A stretch of 35,337 bases of DNA from a bacterium (GCA_030431715.1 JAUIIO010000032.1:1-35337); one strand, 5' to 3'; shown: positions 17,206 to 26,590, counted from the first letter of the stretch. Numbers and translations are program-made. Notes: generated by a model not told the origin, from the sequence alone.

Positions 17206-20200
17206 AGTCTCAATATTACAGTCTCTATGGGATAACAACACCGGAGAGCGTAATCCGTGTTATCCACCGAGATCTTGAGCCAGTTTCGGTACTGCTACGT
17301 GAGTACGGTGCGACAGGCGAGGTTGAGTTTGAAGATGCGGTGATAGTAGCCCCGTACACGGTAGTAGATATCCCTTCGCGCCTTAAGGTGGGAGACACCG
17401 GCACTGTAGTCCTTCACTCACTTTCCTCAACGCTTATCGGCGAAGTCCTTACGATAAAGAAGAACGCAGGAGCAGAGGTTTCGCGTTCCACAGTAGCGCT
17501 TACAACCGGTGTTAGCTCTACAAGTTATCTTCTCTCAGACTTCATCGCGAGTAAAGAACTCGGAGCACGCACGATCCTTGTCCAGAACCTTGAATCAGAA
17601 GAATCGCTCTTTGAAGTTACCCGTTACTCAAACGCCGGTGAAGTGCTTGGGAGAGCGCAGTTTAGTGTCCCTGCAATGGGACTGTTTCGCCAAAAACTTT
17701 CACCTGACCGATCTTCAGTAAGGATACGTCTTGTTCCCACGCAGCTACCTGCATCATGCCAGACAGATCCTTCAGCAAGTGGAGCACGAGTATCAGACGG
17801 AGCCCGTGCCTCAGAAGGGTGCGAGCCAGCAAAACGCAAACGCTACCGTGCTTACGTAAAAGTAGAGAGTCCAGCAGAGTCGTTGCATAAGTATGCCGAT
17901 ATTCAGGAGTCACAGCTTGTGTACGGCGGAGCAGGGGCGATGCTTCCTGTTTATAGTGAAGGCTCACACAGTACCCGACTCGAGCTCTTTACCCCTGAGC
18001 AGTCCCGGGTCAAGCTTTCGTTTTACCGTATCACGGGAGAGAAGCTAAACCGTAACGAATCCTCGCAGCTCCTTAAAAATGCATGTGGAATGCGGATGAA
18101 AGACGACGGTGCGATTATAACCGCAGCGAACGTTCCCGTTATCTGCAAATTTGATACAGAAGAAGAGCTGAGCCACATCACGTTCTCGGCCAGTTCAGAT
18201 TATGTGGTAAAGGGAAACTACTTCAGCAGCACAGACTCAGAGATTGTCACAGGATTTAGTACCGCACATCCCACCCACGCGCAGAGCTACGAGATTTCAC
18301 CGGCATACTTTACTCCTCATAACACGACTGGACGTGTTGGAGCTTATCTTTACACCTACGGCTGGCACAGTGAGCGAGGCAACAAAGCACTCGGCTACTT
18401 CGGAGAAGGAGTAAGTGAGCTCCTTGAGTGGGGAACCGGCTTTATTGAGCCATTCAGTAAGAGGCTTGCTGCAAGAGTGGGGAACTATCCGTCAGGTGTT
18501 ATCACCGCACTAGTAACAAAGAAAGTGTCACTCTATGAAATGATAGAGGGTTCTGGCGATGGAGATGCGGGGTTTGAAGTCTTTGAAGGACTCGCTTCGG
18601 TACATACACTTTCGTACGCAGATTCTGACGGTGACGGACTCTCAGACGCTCAGGACGGATGTATCTTCGATGCTGCTAAAGGGATGCCGTCAGGATGCGG
18701 ATGTAACAGGAAAGATACCGAGAACTGTGAAGAGGAGCACGATCCATTTGATGAATCGAATAAGAAGTTTGATATTAACGGAGACGGCAGGGTTGACTCT
18801 GAGGATTTGGAGAGTGGTGATGCGCTAAGAGATCTAAACGGTGATGGTGTTGTCGACGAGAGAGACAGAGAGCTGCTTGAGAATGTTATAGAAGCAGACA
18901 TTGATGGAAATGGCAGAATTGATAGGGGAGATGTAACTCTTCTTGCAAAAGATTTTGGAGAGTCTGGCAAAGCTCCTGGTGAGCTTGTGGGTGATATCGA
19001 TAGAGACGGCGACGTAGATGACGAAGATATTGAGTATCTCAGGCAGGCGTATAGAGCAGCAGTCGATCCGTCAGATTACCGCGGTGATATGAACGGTGAT
19101 GGCGTTGTAGATAAATCCGATATCATCCAGTGGAATGAGCACTACGGTACAGACGTTTCAAATACGAGTTACGGAGATGCTGATGGAAGCGGGCATGTGG
19201 ATGATAGAGATCTTATCTATTACCTTCTGGAGTCCACACTCAGTGGTGGCTTTCAGGTAAGGGTATCAGCAACTTTTCCGGCGGTAAGAGCAGGAGAAGA
19301 GTTTCTCCTTTCAGGAGATACCACACTCCTAGTTGGTAAGGTGATTGTCGATGATCCTGATATCATATGGATAGTGGAGGACTCTGCAGGCGGAGCATCG
19401 TCGAGCTTCTCACTTTCACTTATAGCTGATGCGTACGCCGAAGAAACACCCATCGCTGAGGTTGAAGGAGGGAACTTTGTAGCTCACAGAGGTGGTACCG
19501 CTACGATCTATGCACAGAGTGGTAGTATGCGTACTACGTATACACTGATTATTGATCCATTCAATCTTGGTGAGGAGCTGCCAGTTGAAGAGACCGAATT
19601 TAAATATTACTCACAGCGAAATGACATCTGTTCGCTCAGTCGATCTTGTGGAAGGAGCTGTGCTCTCCCCCAGCATCCTGCATGGATTTTCGGTTTTGAA
19701 GGATTTAAGAATGTAGAAGGCCTAGAAGATTATCCAGAAGACGAGTACATGAGCCGACTGACTCGTAGATCACACACAAAGCATATCAACTTGCATGGAC
19801 ATAGAGAGTCGTTTGATTCCGATCGTGAAAAGGTAGATCACAGCATACTTGTTCCGAACATTTTGGCAGGCAGAGCAGACAACTCCACTATTGGCTTTTA
19901 TTTCGATACATTAAAGATGCTCCTATCGACATCTCTTGAGACTCTCTGGGTGCAGGGAGTATATCGTTGGCAAGAAGACGGACAAGAGATGCAAGCGTTA
20001 ATATTACTACGCTTTAATATCATTGAAGATAAATTCATTAATGCCCAAATATTTAACCCACAAGAAGCTACTCGCGGGCGCATTAACCCAGGAATTATAG
20101 AGCTTCCGTGGGCTTCGGCAGATGACACGAAGCTCTATTCAGCTGTGATGCCAGGGGCAGGTGGATCGCTGGGATCGGGTTTTCTACAGTTTCGTAGCTA

Positions 20201-21539
20201 TACAATGGGCGATGATGAAGTCACCGTCAGAGATGTGGAATTCCCAAGAGAAGATGAGTACTCGCCGTGGAATGTGATAGTTGCAGGCAGAGAATACAGT
20301 GCCAATCCATTAGCTGGGGAGCTGATGATCAAGTATAGAGGGCCATACATTTATGTAACGCGAAATAAAAAAGTAGAGGAGATGCGAATCATTCGTAATC
20401 CAGGTAGCGGCGTTCAAAATTGGCCCATTGTGCTTCAGGAAACGATTGAATTCGGAAGGGCCGATCTAAGTAAAGATCCTCCCGAAGTCGAAACATTAGA
20501 ATCATTTACGTACGACTACAATTATCCAGATAACGAATTTTATCCAGATCCCAATCTTGTTTTCGATGTTGATGGGTTTGGCTCACAAATTCCGGCTTTT
20601 CGTCTGATAAGTACTCGCTCGAATCAACTTAAAGATGAATATGTTATAACCGCACCTCCATCGGCTACCTATACTTCAACCCCCCTTGGTGAATACTATG
20701 AGGACGGTTTTGAAATTACGGTTTCCGATGCATATGGCTCAAGGTCAGTAAATTTCGCTGTGCGCCCAACGTGGGATACTCGTCCTCCGGATTATGGTGT
20801 TGGAATTTACTCGACACTTGAAGAATTAGAATCATGGGAGAACCAAGAGGTTGTCTATAGTAGCCCTCTCTATGGCAAGAAGAGTCACCTCATCAACCCT
20901 GATTATGTTGTGAAGCAAGTAGTTGGTGGTGGTGTTCAGGGACCAGATAACTCTTCCACATACGTTAATTTTCCATATGGCTTTAGCTCTGATGAGCACG
21001 CATTGCCGCATTTCATTGCGCCGACATTGGGGGGAGATGTTGTCGCATTAAGTTATTACAAGTGGGAAGGAGATCCTGAAGATAGAAATGGTAAGGGGTT
21101 TACTGGTATCTTTCGCCATGGGCAACTTTCCTATGAATTCGAGAAAACCGATGGTTCTCTAGTCGATGGAATATATTCTGGTAAGAATGGTGTGTTTTTT
21201 CTTCCTTTTCAATGGAACCCTGATTATCTGAAGACAACGAATGCAGAGTTGAAAGAACTCATTGGAAGGTTTGGAATATTTAGCTCAATTGTCTCTGATG
21301 GAACATCAGAGTTGCTGATACCTGAGTATGGTCTCGAACATAGGGATGAGGATGATTGTTTAAGTGACCTTTCCCTCTGGAAGATGGGAAAGCTCGTTTT
21401 TTCTGATAAATACGTAATAGATCCTCACCGTGTCCCACCCCCATCATTCTTCCATGCGAAAGATTGCGTTGGCCCGTGTCCGTGCGATGGAATTGTTTGT
21501 AGTACAGGCCAATGTATAGATCGTACGGCAGGAAATTAA
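17088..21539 (+). CDS. Large exported EF-hand/dockerin-like surface protein
   Basis: A 1483-residue exported protein. The N terminus is MGSKRTSILLTLICALFLMFFI followed by GSPLVREPL. No clear signal peptidase site is seen, so it may remain membrane-anchored. Residues ~40-500 form a beta-rich region I do not recognise. Residues ~512-705 hold a thrombospondin-3/dockerin-type array of about seven calcium loops (DSDGDGLSDAQD, DINGDGRVDSED, DLNGDGVVDERD, DIDGNGRIDRGD, DIDRDGDVDDED, DMNGDGVVDKSD, DADGSGHVDDRD). A Big_2-like Ig segment follows (~720-830, with GGTATIYAQSG). The remaining ~650 residues are unrecognised and end in a Cys-rich tail (CVGPCPCDGIVCSTGQC). By eye the base composition turns more AT-rich after ~19600, suggesting a mosaic gene. 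The start is ATG with GGGA eight bases upstream. Confidence 0.75.
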   Translation: MGSKRTSILLTLICALFLMFFIGSPLVREPLAPDHETSVQSQYYSLYGITTPESVIRVIHRDLEPVSVLLREYGATGEVEFEDAVIVAPYTVVDIPSRLKVGDTGTVVLHSLSSTLIGEVLTIKKNAGAEVSRSTVALTTGVSSTSYLLSDFIASKELGARTILVQNLESEESLFEVTRYSNAGEVLGRAQFSVPAMGLFRQKLSPDRSSVRIRLVPTQLPASCQTDPSASGARVSDGARASEGCEPAKRKRYRAYVKVESPAESLHKYADIQESQLVYGGAGAMLPVYSEGSHSTRLELFTPEQSRVKLSFYRITGEKLNRNESSQLLKNACGMRMKDDGAIITAANVPVICKFDTEEELSHITFSASSDYVVKGNYFSSTDSEIVTGFSTAHPTHAQSYEISPAYFTPHNTTGRVGAYLYTYGWHSERGNKALGYFGEGVSELLEWGTGFIEPFSKRLAARVGNYPSGVITALVTKKVSLYEMIEGSGDGDAGFEVFEGLASVHTLSYADSDGDGLSDAQDGCIFDAAKGMPSGCGCNRKDTENCEEEHDPFDESNKKFDINGDGRVDSEDLESGDALRDLNGDGVVDERDRELLENVIEADIDGNGRIDRGDVTLLAKDFGESGKAPGELVGDIDRDGDVDDEDIEYLRQAYRAAVDPSDYRGDMNGDGVVDKSDIIQWNEHYGTDVSNTSYGDADGSGHVDDRDLIYYLLESTLSGGFQVRVSATFPAVRAGEEFLLSGDTTLLVGKVIVDDPDIIWIVEDSAGGASSSFSLSLIADAYAEETPIAEVEGGNFVAHRGGTATIYAQSGSMRTTYTLIIDPFNLGEELPVEETEFKYYSQRNDICSLSRSCGRSCALPQHPAWIFGFEGFKNVEGLEDYPEDEYMSRLTRRSHTKHINLHGHRESFDSDREKVDHSILVPNILAGRADNSTIGFYFDTLKMLLSTSLETLWVQGVYRWQEDGQEMQALILLRFNIIEDKFINAQIFNPQEATRGRINPGIIELPWASADDTKLYSAVMPGAGGSLGSGFLQFRSYTMGDDEVTVRDVEFPREDEYSPWNVIVAGREYSANPLAGELMIKYRGPYIYVTRNKKVEEMRIIRNPGSGVQNWPIVLQETIEFGRADLSKDPPEVETLESFTYDYNYPDNEFYPDPNLVFDVDGFGSQIPAFRLISTRSNQLKDEYVITAPPSATYTSTPLGEYYEDGFEITVSDAYGSRSVNFAVRPTWDTRPPDYGVGIYSTLEELESWENQEVVYSSPLYGKKSHLINPDYVVKQVVGGGVQGPDNSSTYVNFPYGFSSDEHALPHFIAPTLGGDVVALSYYKWEGDPEDRNGKGFTGIFRHGQLSYEFEKTDGSLVDGIYSGKNGVFFLPFQWNPDYLKTTNAELKELIGRFGIFSSIVSDGTSELLIPEYGLEHRDEDDCLSDLSLWKMGKLVFSDKYVIDPHRVPPPSFFHAKDCVGPCPCDGIVCSTGQCIDRTAGN

Positions 21540-21558
21540 GCTGCGATGTCAGTAAGAA

Positions 21559-23172
21559 CTAGTTCAGTCCAAAGTGCATTGAAATATCTGAGGCAACGAT
21601 TATCATTTCATCAGTTAATAGAACTTCATCGTACCTTCTAACTCCATCAATCCAGGTCCCGTTCTGAGATCCGAGATCTTCCAAGTAAAAAGCGTTGCCC
21701 CTTTTCTCAATCTGAAAATGTTGTTCGCTAATACGACTATCGGCTATCTGAATTGTACATTTGGTTCCTCTTCCCACGGTAACCTTATTGCCATTATTCT
21801 GAAGTAGTTGCTCGAGTTGTGAATCCTGAGAGGTGGCTCCAAAGTTAATAAGTAATTTTGGAGTACCCGTCGAATGAAGCTCAGTAGTAGGGGGCTTTGT
21901 GGGTTGACGCTCTCGTGTCAATTTTTCACTATTGCCCTCATTGTCTGAGATAGGGATTGTTCTGTCTTTATTGGTTCCTGAAGCGTGAGCATTTTTTAAA
22001 AAGCGGATCTTACGATTCATACCATCGAGGTATTGGTCTATATATTTAATCTCTTTCGGAAAGCGCGAAGAGAGCTCCTGCAAGGCATGAAGATCATGAC
22101 AGAGATATGCATGGAGAGCCAAGGCAGGTGCTATGATCTTAGCAGTGTACTTTTGAATCTCTTCTCCGTGAGCCATATCTCGCCAAGAGACTACAGGGAC
22201 GTTTCGTTGCGTGCTCTGCATTCCCGTTTCTGATTTTACAGTGATTTCTTGAGGATCTACACCTGACTCACCGAGTATGACTGTATGGCTTTTGCTACGA
22301 TATCCAACTCTTGATATTCCGTTTTTAGCTGGTACAACAGATGGACGATTTACAGAATATGCGTACTCACTATTGGTATCTACCTCAATGAAAAAATCAT
22401 TCTCTCTTAGTTCACGCAACAATGGTTCAATAAAGCATGCTGCTATCTCGTTCGAGGCATATCCGTCTGGCAGGTAAGCCCATTCAGAGGCTTGCATGTC
22501 CGCGGCAAGCGACGAGAATCGCGATAATGCGTGGTTTGGCCCTAGGCCAAATACTACGGTAAGTGGATTATACTTTGAAAAAGCTTCAAATTCAGCAGTA
22601 AGATCATCATTCGGATTGGCTTTGTAGTCATCAGTGAATAACAGCACAAGATTTCGTTTATTTGGGGAAGCCGTATTTGCACTTTCTAGAATGTTACTGG
22701 CGGTACTAAGAGCTTCAGACAGGTTTGTACCACTGCTTGTCTTAAGACTCTTTATTGTTTCATCAATAGTAAGGTTATCAGCATCGATTACTTCCGCCGA
22801 TTCATTGTATGGAACGAGGATGAGCTCTCCCTGAGGAATGAGATCTTGGCAGAGAGTTGTAAGTGTATTTTTGAGATAGTCAAAGCGAGTCGTCTCATTA
22901 TCCAGAGACTTATCTTTTGAAAGAGGTCGATTCATGCTATTTGAACATTCAATGAGACATAGAATTTTCCCTATTTTATGTTTACTAAGAGACTCAGACT
23001 GACAGACTTTACGCAGTTCATCGTTTTCCAGTACTGAGGAGCCTAGGTTGTCACCTTGTTCAGTAAAAACAACAATAGGCTGTCTGCCATCAAGGCTGGA
23101 TCCCAAATCCTTAAGTGGTTCGAGACGTATTGCTCTGGCCTGTATGCCGTTCGTATTCATAGGGTCTACCAT
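21559..23172 (-). CDS. VWA domain plus FHA domain protein
   Basis: A protein of 537 residues from this ATG. A GTG at 23196 would add eight, and residue numbers below use that longer form. The von Willebrand A domain (~75-265) carries a MIDAS set: ECSNS (83-87, Glu replacing the usual Asp of DxSxS), T157 in SSGTNL and D189 in LFTDD. Residues ~270-400 are a beta and helical linker. After a low-complexity Thr/Pro stretch comes a C-terminal FHA domain (~470-540: VGRGTKCTIQIADSRIS, EQHF, GSQNGTWIDG). FHA domains bind phosphothreonine, and VWA domains bind ligands through a metal. No signal peptide is visible. It is convergent with the EF-hand gene and starts at the edge of leader copy B. AGAAAGG lies 11 bases before this ATG. 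Confidence 0.78.
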   Translation of the reverse strand: MVDPMNTNGIQARAIRLEPLKDLGSSLDGRQPIVVFTEQGDNLGSSVLENDELRKVCQSESLSKHKIGKILCLIECSNSMNRPLSKDKSLDNETTRFDYLKNTLTTLCQDLIPQGELILVPYNESAEVIDADNLTIDETIKSLKTSSGTNLSEALSTASNILESANTASPNKRNLVLLFTDDYKANPNDDLTAEFEAFSKYNPLTVVFGLGPNHALSRFSSLAADMQASEWAYLPDGYASNEIAACFIEPLLRELRENDFFIEVDTNSEYAYSVNRPSVVPAKNGISRVGYRSKSHTVILGESGVDPQEITVKSETGMQSTQRNVPVVSWRDMAHGEEIQKYTAKIIAPALALHAYLCHDLHALQELSSRFPKEIKYIDQYLDGMNRKIRFLKNAHASGTNKDRTIPISDNEGNSEKLTRERQPTKPPTTELHSTGTPKLLINFGATSQDSQLEQLLQNNGNKVTVGRGTKCTIQIADSRISEQHFQIEKRGNAFYLEDLGSQNGTWIDGVRRYDEVLLTDEMIIVASDISMHFGLN

Positions 23173-23200
23173 AATTGAATTATGTGCCTTTCTCACCTGT

Positions 23201-23490
23201 CTGTATAATATCTGTTGCGAATCAATTCATAGTACCATAAACATCTCAACCGCACGACGAAAAACACAATTAATACAGCAAGATAGGTCGACGTAGGCCA
23301 AATTGAAGAATGTGTAAACGAGGTTAGACTTTTTACATCTTAACTATAAGTGTGATGAGCGGGTGTGTTGGGCATTGTAACGGTGGGAGGCCAATTTTAC
23401 TAAGGATTGTTAGAGCTTTTTTCTGATGTCCTTTACCGGCTCGCCACTGGTGCGTGAACCGCTTGAACCTGATGATGAGACGAGTGTTCC
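23201..23490 (+). repeat. Leader cassette, copy B (decayed)
   Basis: A ~290-base diverged copy of 16908-17205. The original start is now GTG (within GGTGGGAGG). That frame hits TAA at 23400-23402, and a two-base deletion then disrupts the hydrophobic signal segment. The distal part (23426-23490) keeps the frame and peptide GSPLVREPL, PD, ETSV, with six synonymous and two non-synonymous codon differences from copy A. It is followed by unrelated coding sequence. Confidence 0.85.
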
Positions 23491-23575
23491 CTATGTTGTG
23501 TCAAAATTGCTCAGCCGAGGAATAAGAGTCTCCTTACAAACGGTCTATGAGAATACCGTATCAGAAATGATAACT

Positions 23576-26542
23576 ATGTTGAAAGTATATAGCACAAAGA
23601 TAAAAACATGGCTCTTAAGGGTATGTGTTATTCTTTCGCTCTTAAGCATAGCAGCGCCTTTACACGCAGCTCCAGAACGTGCAGAGCTCGATGAATATGA
23701 TATTGGCGAGGCATTTATTCCTGAGACTACAAATCAAAAAGCGGCCTATGCATTTTCTTTGTTTGTATCAAACGCCACTTCGGAAGAGGATGATTCGAAT
23801 GGATTTGTAAGTGGCGGTGAGCAGACAGTTTTTCCATGCCATATGTTACAGGTCAAGTATTCAAACAGTTATGGCTATGGTGTTTATGATCATACTAATA
23901 CCGATCCAACAACTGTCACATCTGAGGAGTATAAGAATACTCTCTTTCCCCCAATAAGTAGACAGAGCTATAAGCTTGGAGAAAAATACTATCTCATTCC
24001 ACTGCGATACGGTTTTGTAGATCAAGAGCGTTACATTAATGCAAAACTAGAAAAGGAGAAGGAGCGTCTTGGCGTTCCTACTCTAACTACAGAACAAACT
24101 CATACTATAGTTGAAAGTGCAACTGAGAGTCACGCTCAAGAGGAAAGAGCTTTTGTGGAGCGTTATCCGGATGGAGAGTTCGTGGGTTACGTAAAAATGT
24201 ACTCACAACTTATTAGGCGACCGTTAGATCTTACAAAAGAAGAAGACCAGAAAATCTTAGAAAATCCATCACTTCATATTACTGATATCTCCGAGACAGG
24301 AAGTAGCCTTAGTGGAGAGGATGAGCGACTGATCGACTGGTATTTGATTGATGGTGAACAGCGAGTTCTCCCTACTATATATCCAGATACCTGGGGTGAG
24401 ACTCGTGATATGATAGCTTATGAAAGCTGTGTCTATCCTTCGATGCACTATATAAAAGGAGATTACTCTGACCTTGAGCAATCGTTAATCGATACTATTA
24501 ATAGTAACTGGTTTTATGCAGGTCACTACGGTCTTTCCTTTAAGGGGCTGAGAGGTGGTGCTTATGATTACAGTTCATTAACGGATCCGGGCGAACATCG
24601 CCCAATGACTCTCACTCACTGGATTTCGTACAGAGATATTCAACGACAGGTCATAAATAATCTTGATATGACCGAGTTTTTGATTCGTGCCTATCTTGCA
24701 CGCTTCTATTTCATGCATTACATCGGTACGGGCTTGTCCATAAGTGATACTGTTACACTGTGTGAGAATGCCTCAGAGCTGTCTTGTTGGTTACAAGCCG
24801 GGGCCGATACTGCGGATGCTCTACGAGACGTCACCCTCCTTGCAAAAAACTCAACTGCTGGAAAAATAGTCGCTGGTTTTTTTGTAGCTACAAATAAGCT
24901 TACTAATAAGGTCTGGCTCCTCTCTAAAGTTCCCGACCAGAACGCGGCTAAGAATGCTAAAGTCTATATGAATATCGCCACGGTAGTTCACCACCGTGCT
25001 GCTCAAGTCGGGACGCTGGCTGATGGGGCACTAGCAGCTCTCTATGCCTTTAAAGAAGACCCTGAATATATCGGAGTACTGGAGCGAGCTTTTTCAGGTG
25101 CTACGAGCTTCGATACTCTTTTTGTGAGCTCTAAAGGAATACTCCCTTACCGTATAAAGTTAAAGAGTAAATGTGGGGAGTCGCCAGCCGAAGCAGAGCT
25201 CAAAATTCTTGGTAGTAATGCTCAGCGAATGTCCCCCGACGCAAAGGTAGCTGAGCGTGTCCGTACCGTTCCTGAGGACATGAACCAAATCATTGAAGAG
25301 CTCGATGGTGTTTCCTTTCATCAGGGAATGTTTCACCGTGTGGCCGCCTATAAGACCACTGGAGGAAAGGGATTTGTCGTCAAGAGTCCATTTGCTCTAT
25401 GGGGAAATCCGCGTGTGCTATCGCAGGTGTATGTCGAGCTTGGTGAATTCGCAAAACGTGTTGTGAAGGAAAATGAACTCGACATTTTGATACCTGATTT
25501 CGTAAATCTTGGAAATGGTCAGTATCGTACGGATTTTGTGCTCGGTAGAAACATCAATAAGAGAGAGCTCGAAATAGCACTTGAAAATGGTCTCCAAAAT
25601 CCCGACTACGAGCACTATGATACTATGCTTGAAGCAATTGATGTTTTTTCTGATGCGATAAAGAAAGAATTTCCTGGGGTTAGGCTCGGCAACTATGAAT
25701 TCAGGCGAGTTGGTGTTGATCCTGAGACAGGTGATGACATTCTCATGTACCTTGATGAGAACAATCTTGGAAACTTCCTGATAAACGATGAAGGAGTAAT
25801 AACTTGGATAGATCCGTTTGCCGTTGCTGCTAAACCCGCCATTGTACGTAATGCAAATGAGGCATTTACGAACAAAGTGATGGATTGGCTCACTGAAGGA
25901 GACACAAAATTTCCTGATTTTGGGAGACGTGGAAAACTCCCTGATGGGAGAAAAATGGTTGGTATCACGAGAGAACAACCATTTGCCACCGGACAAAGTC
26001 GGGCAGCTGCCTATAGTATTCTGCGCCAGGGAGTTGTAGAAGGACATGGATCGGGATACATCGGAGAAGGTTTATATACTTACCCACGTTCTACTCTGGC
26101 TCCAGTTGAAGATGAAGCTCTCATTGGTGCAAGATACTACGCAAGTAGACATGGGGATGATGGAGTAATCCTTATAGGAAAAGTACGAGCCGATCGTGCC
26201 CGCCTTGCAAATATCGCTGCTGTTAATGAGGATGAGTTGGTTGAGAACATCAACCGTGGCTGGCTTCATTTGCGCCGTGAAGGCCCTACAGCAATTCAAT
26301 CACGACAGTTTCAGCGTTTCGATATCATAAATCTCGATGTTCGAGGACATGATACAATGCAATTCACCTTCACGACTCCAAATATCATGGTGCTCAGGGA
26401 TTCGGCATCTCAAAGGATGCAGATTGAAACGGTACTGGTACCTGATAACAGTGGGGGGTATCGTGAGCAGACCCCGGCACAGTTTGTTTCTGAATATGAG
26501 GCCTCGCTTGAGCTCCCACCGGTTATTATTCGTCCACAGTAA
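23576..26542 (+). CDS. Exported protein with possible kinase-like and ART-like regions
   Basis: A protein of 988 residues from the preferred ATG, which begins a clear signal peptide (MLKVYSTKIKTWLLRVCVIL...APLHA). An in-frame ATG at 23426, inside the leader repeat, would add 50 residues before it. Residues ~30-570 are unrecognised. Around 575-760 there is a kinase-like pattern: FVVKSP (K603), LDENNLGNFLI (N733) and, 13 residues on, ITWIDPF (D746). This mimics the Lys, catalytic-loop Asn and metal Asp of protein-kinase-like folds. Around 805-910, SILRQGV...GYIGEGLYTYP...ARYYASRHGDDGVILIGKV resembles ADP-ribosyltransferase folds, though the usual first His is missing. A secreted effector is a reasonable inference but unproven. 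No clear ribosome-binding site is seen. flgK follows after 96 bases. Confidence 0.7.
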   Translation: MLKVYSTKIKTWLLRVCVILSLLSIAAPLHAAPERAELDEYDIGEAFIPETTNQKAAYAFSLFVSNATSEEDDSNGFVSGGEQTVFPCHMLQVKYSNSYGYGVYDHTNTDPTTVTSEEYKNTLFPPISRQSYKLGEKYYLIPLRYGFVDQERYINAKLEKEKERLGVPTLTTEQTHTIVESATESHAQEERAFVERYPDGEFVGYVKMYSQLIRRPLDLTKEEDQKILENPSLHITDISETGSSLSGEDERLIDWYLIDGEQRVLPTIYPDTWGETRDMIAYESCVYPSMHYIKGDYSDLEQSLIDTINSNWFYAGHYGLSFKGLRGGAYDYSSLTDPGEHRPMTLTHWISYRDIQRQVINNLDMTEFLIRAYLARFYFMHYIGTGLSISDTVTLCENASELSCWLQAGADTADALRDVTLLAKNSTAGKIVAGFFVATNKLTNKVWLLSKVPDQNAAKNAKVYMNIATVVHHRAAQVGTLADGALAALYAFKEDPEYIGVLERAFSGATSFDTLFVSSKGILPYRIKLKSKCGESPAEAELKILGSNAQRMSPDAKVAERVRTVPEDMNQIIEELDGVSFHQGMFHRVAAYKTTGGKGFVVKSPFALWGNPRVLSQVYVELGEFAKRVVKENELDILIPDFVNLGNGQYRTDFVLGRNINKRELEIALENGLQNPDYEHYDTMLEAIDVFSDAIKKEFPGVRLGNYEFRRVGVDPETGDDILMYLDENNLGNFLINDEGVITWIDPFAVAAKPAIVRNANEAFTNKVMDWLTEGDTKFPDFGRRGKLPDGRKMVGITREQPFATGQSRAAAYSILRQGVVEGHGSGYIGEGLYTYPRSTLAPVEDEALIGARYYASRHGDDGVILIGKVRADRARLANIAAVNEDELVENINRGWLHLRREGPTAIQSRQFQRFDIINLDVRGHDTMQFTFTTPNIMVLRDSASQRMQIETVLVPDNSGGYREQTPAQFVSEYEASLELPPVIIRPQ

Positions 26543-26574
26543 CGAGGGACGGAGCTCTCTTTCTTAGCCCTCGC

Positions 26575-26590
26575 TGGCATAGCTCTTGCA
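26575..26590 (+). promoter_or_regulatory. Sigma-54 promoter of flgK-flgL
   Basis: TGGCATAGCTCTTGCA matches the -24/-12 consensus TGGCACRNNNNTTGCW except for one base in each of two less critical positions, with exact GG to GC spacing. It lies 49 bases before the flgK ATG. Sigma-54 control of hook-junction genes is well known in polar-flagellated Gram-negatives. A six-base stem (CGAGGG 26543-26548, CCCTCG 26568-26573) lies just upstream, without a T run. Confidence 0.85.

Noticed and set aside
23426..23437. MSFT start shared with FlgK (26639)
   Set aside because: The similarity stops after four residues. The sequence at 23426 aligns instead with internal codons of leader copy A.
25418..26047. 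209-codon minus-strand frame inside the exported effector-like gene
   Set aside because: It is a shadow frame with unusual amino-acid composition and no ribosome-binding site. The plus strand is the coherent reading.
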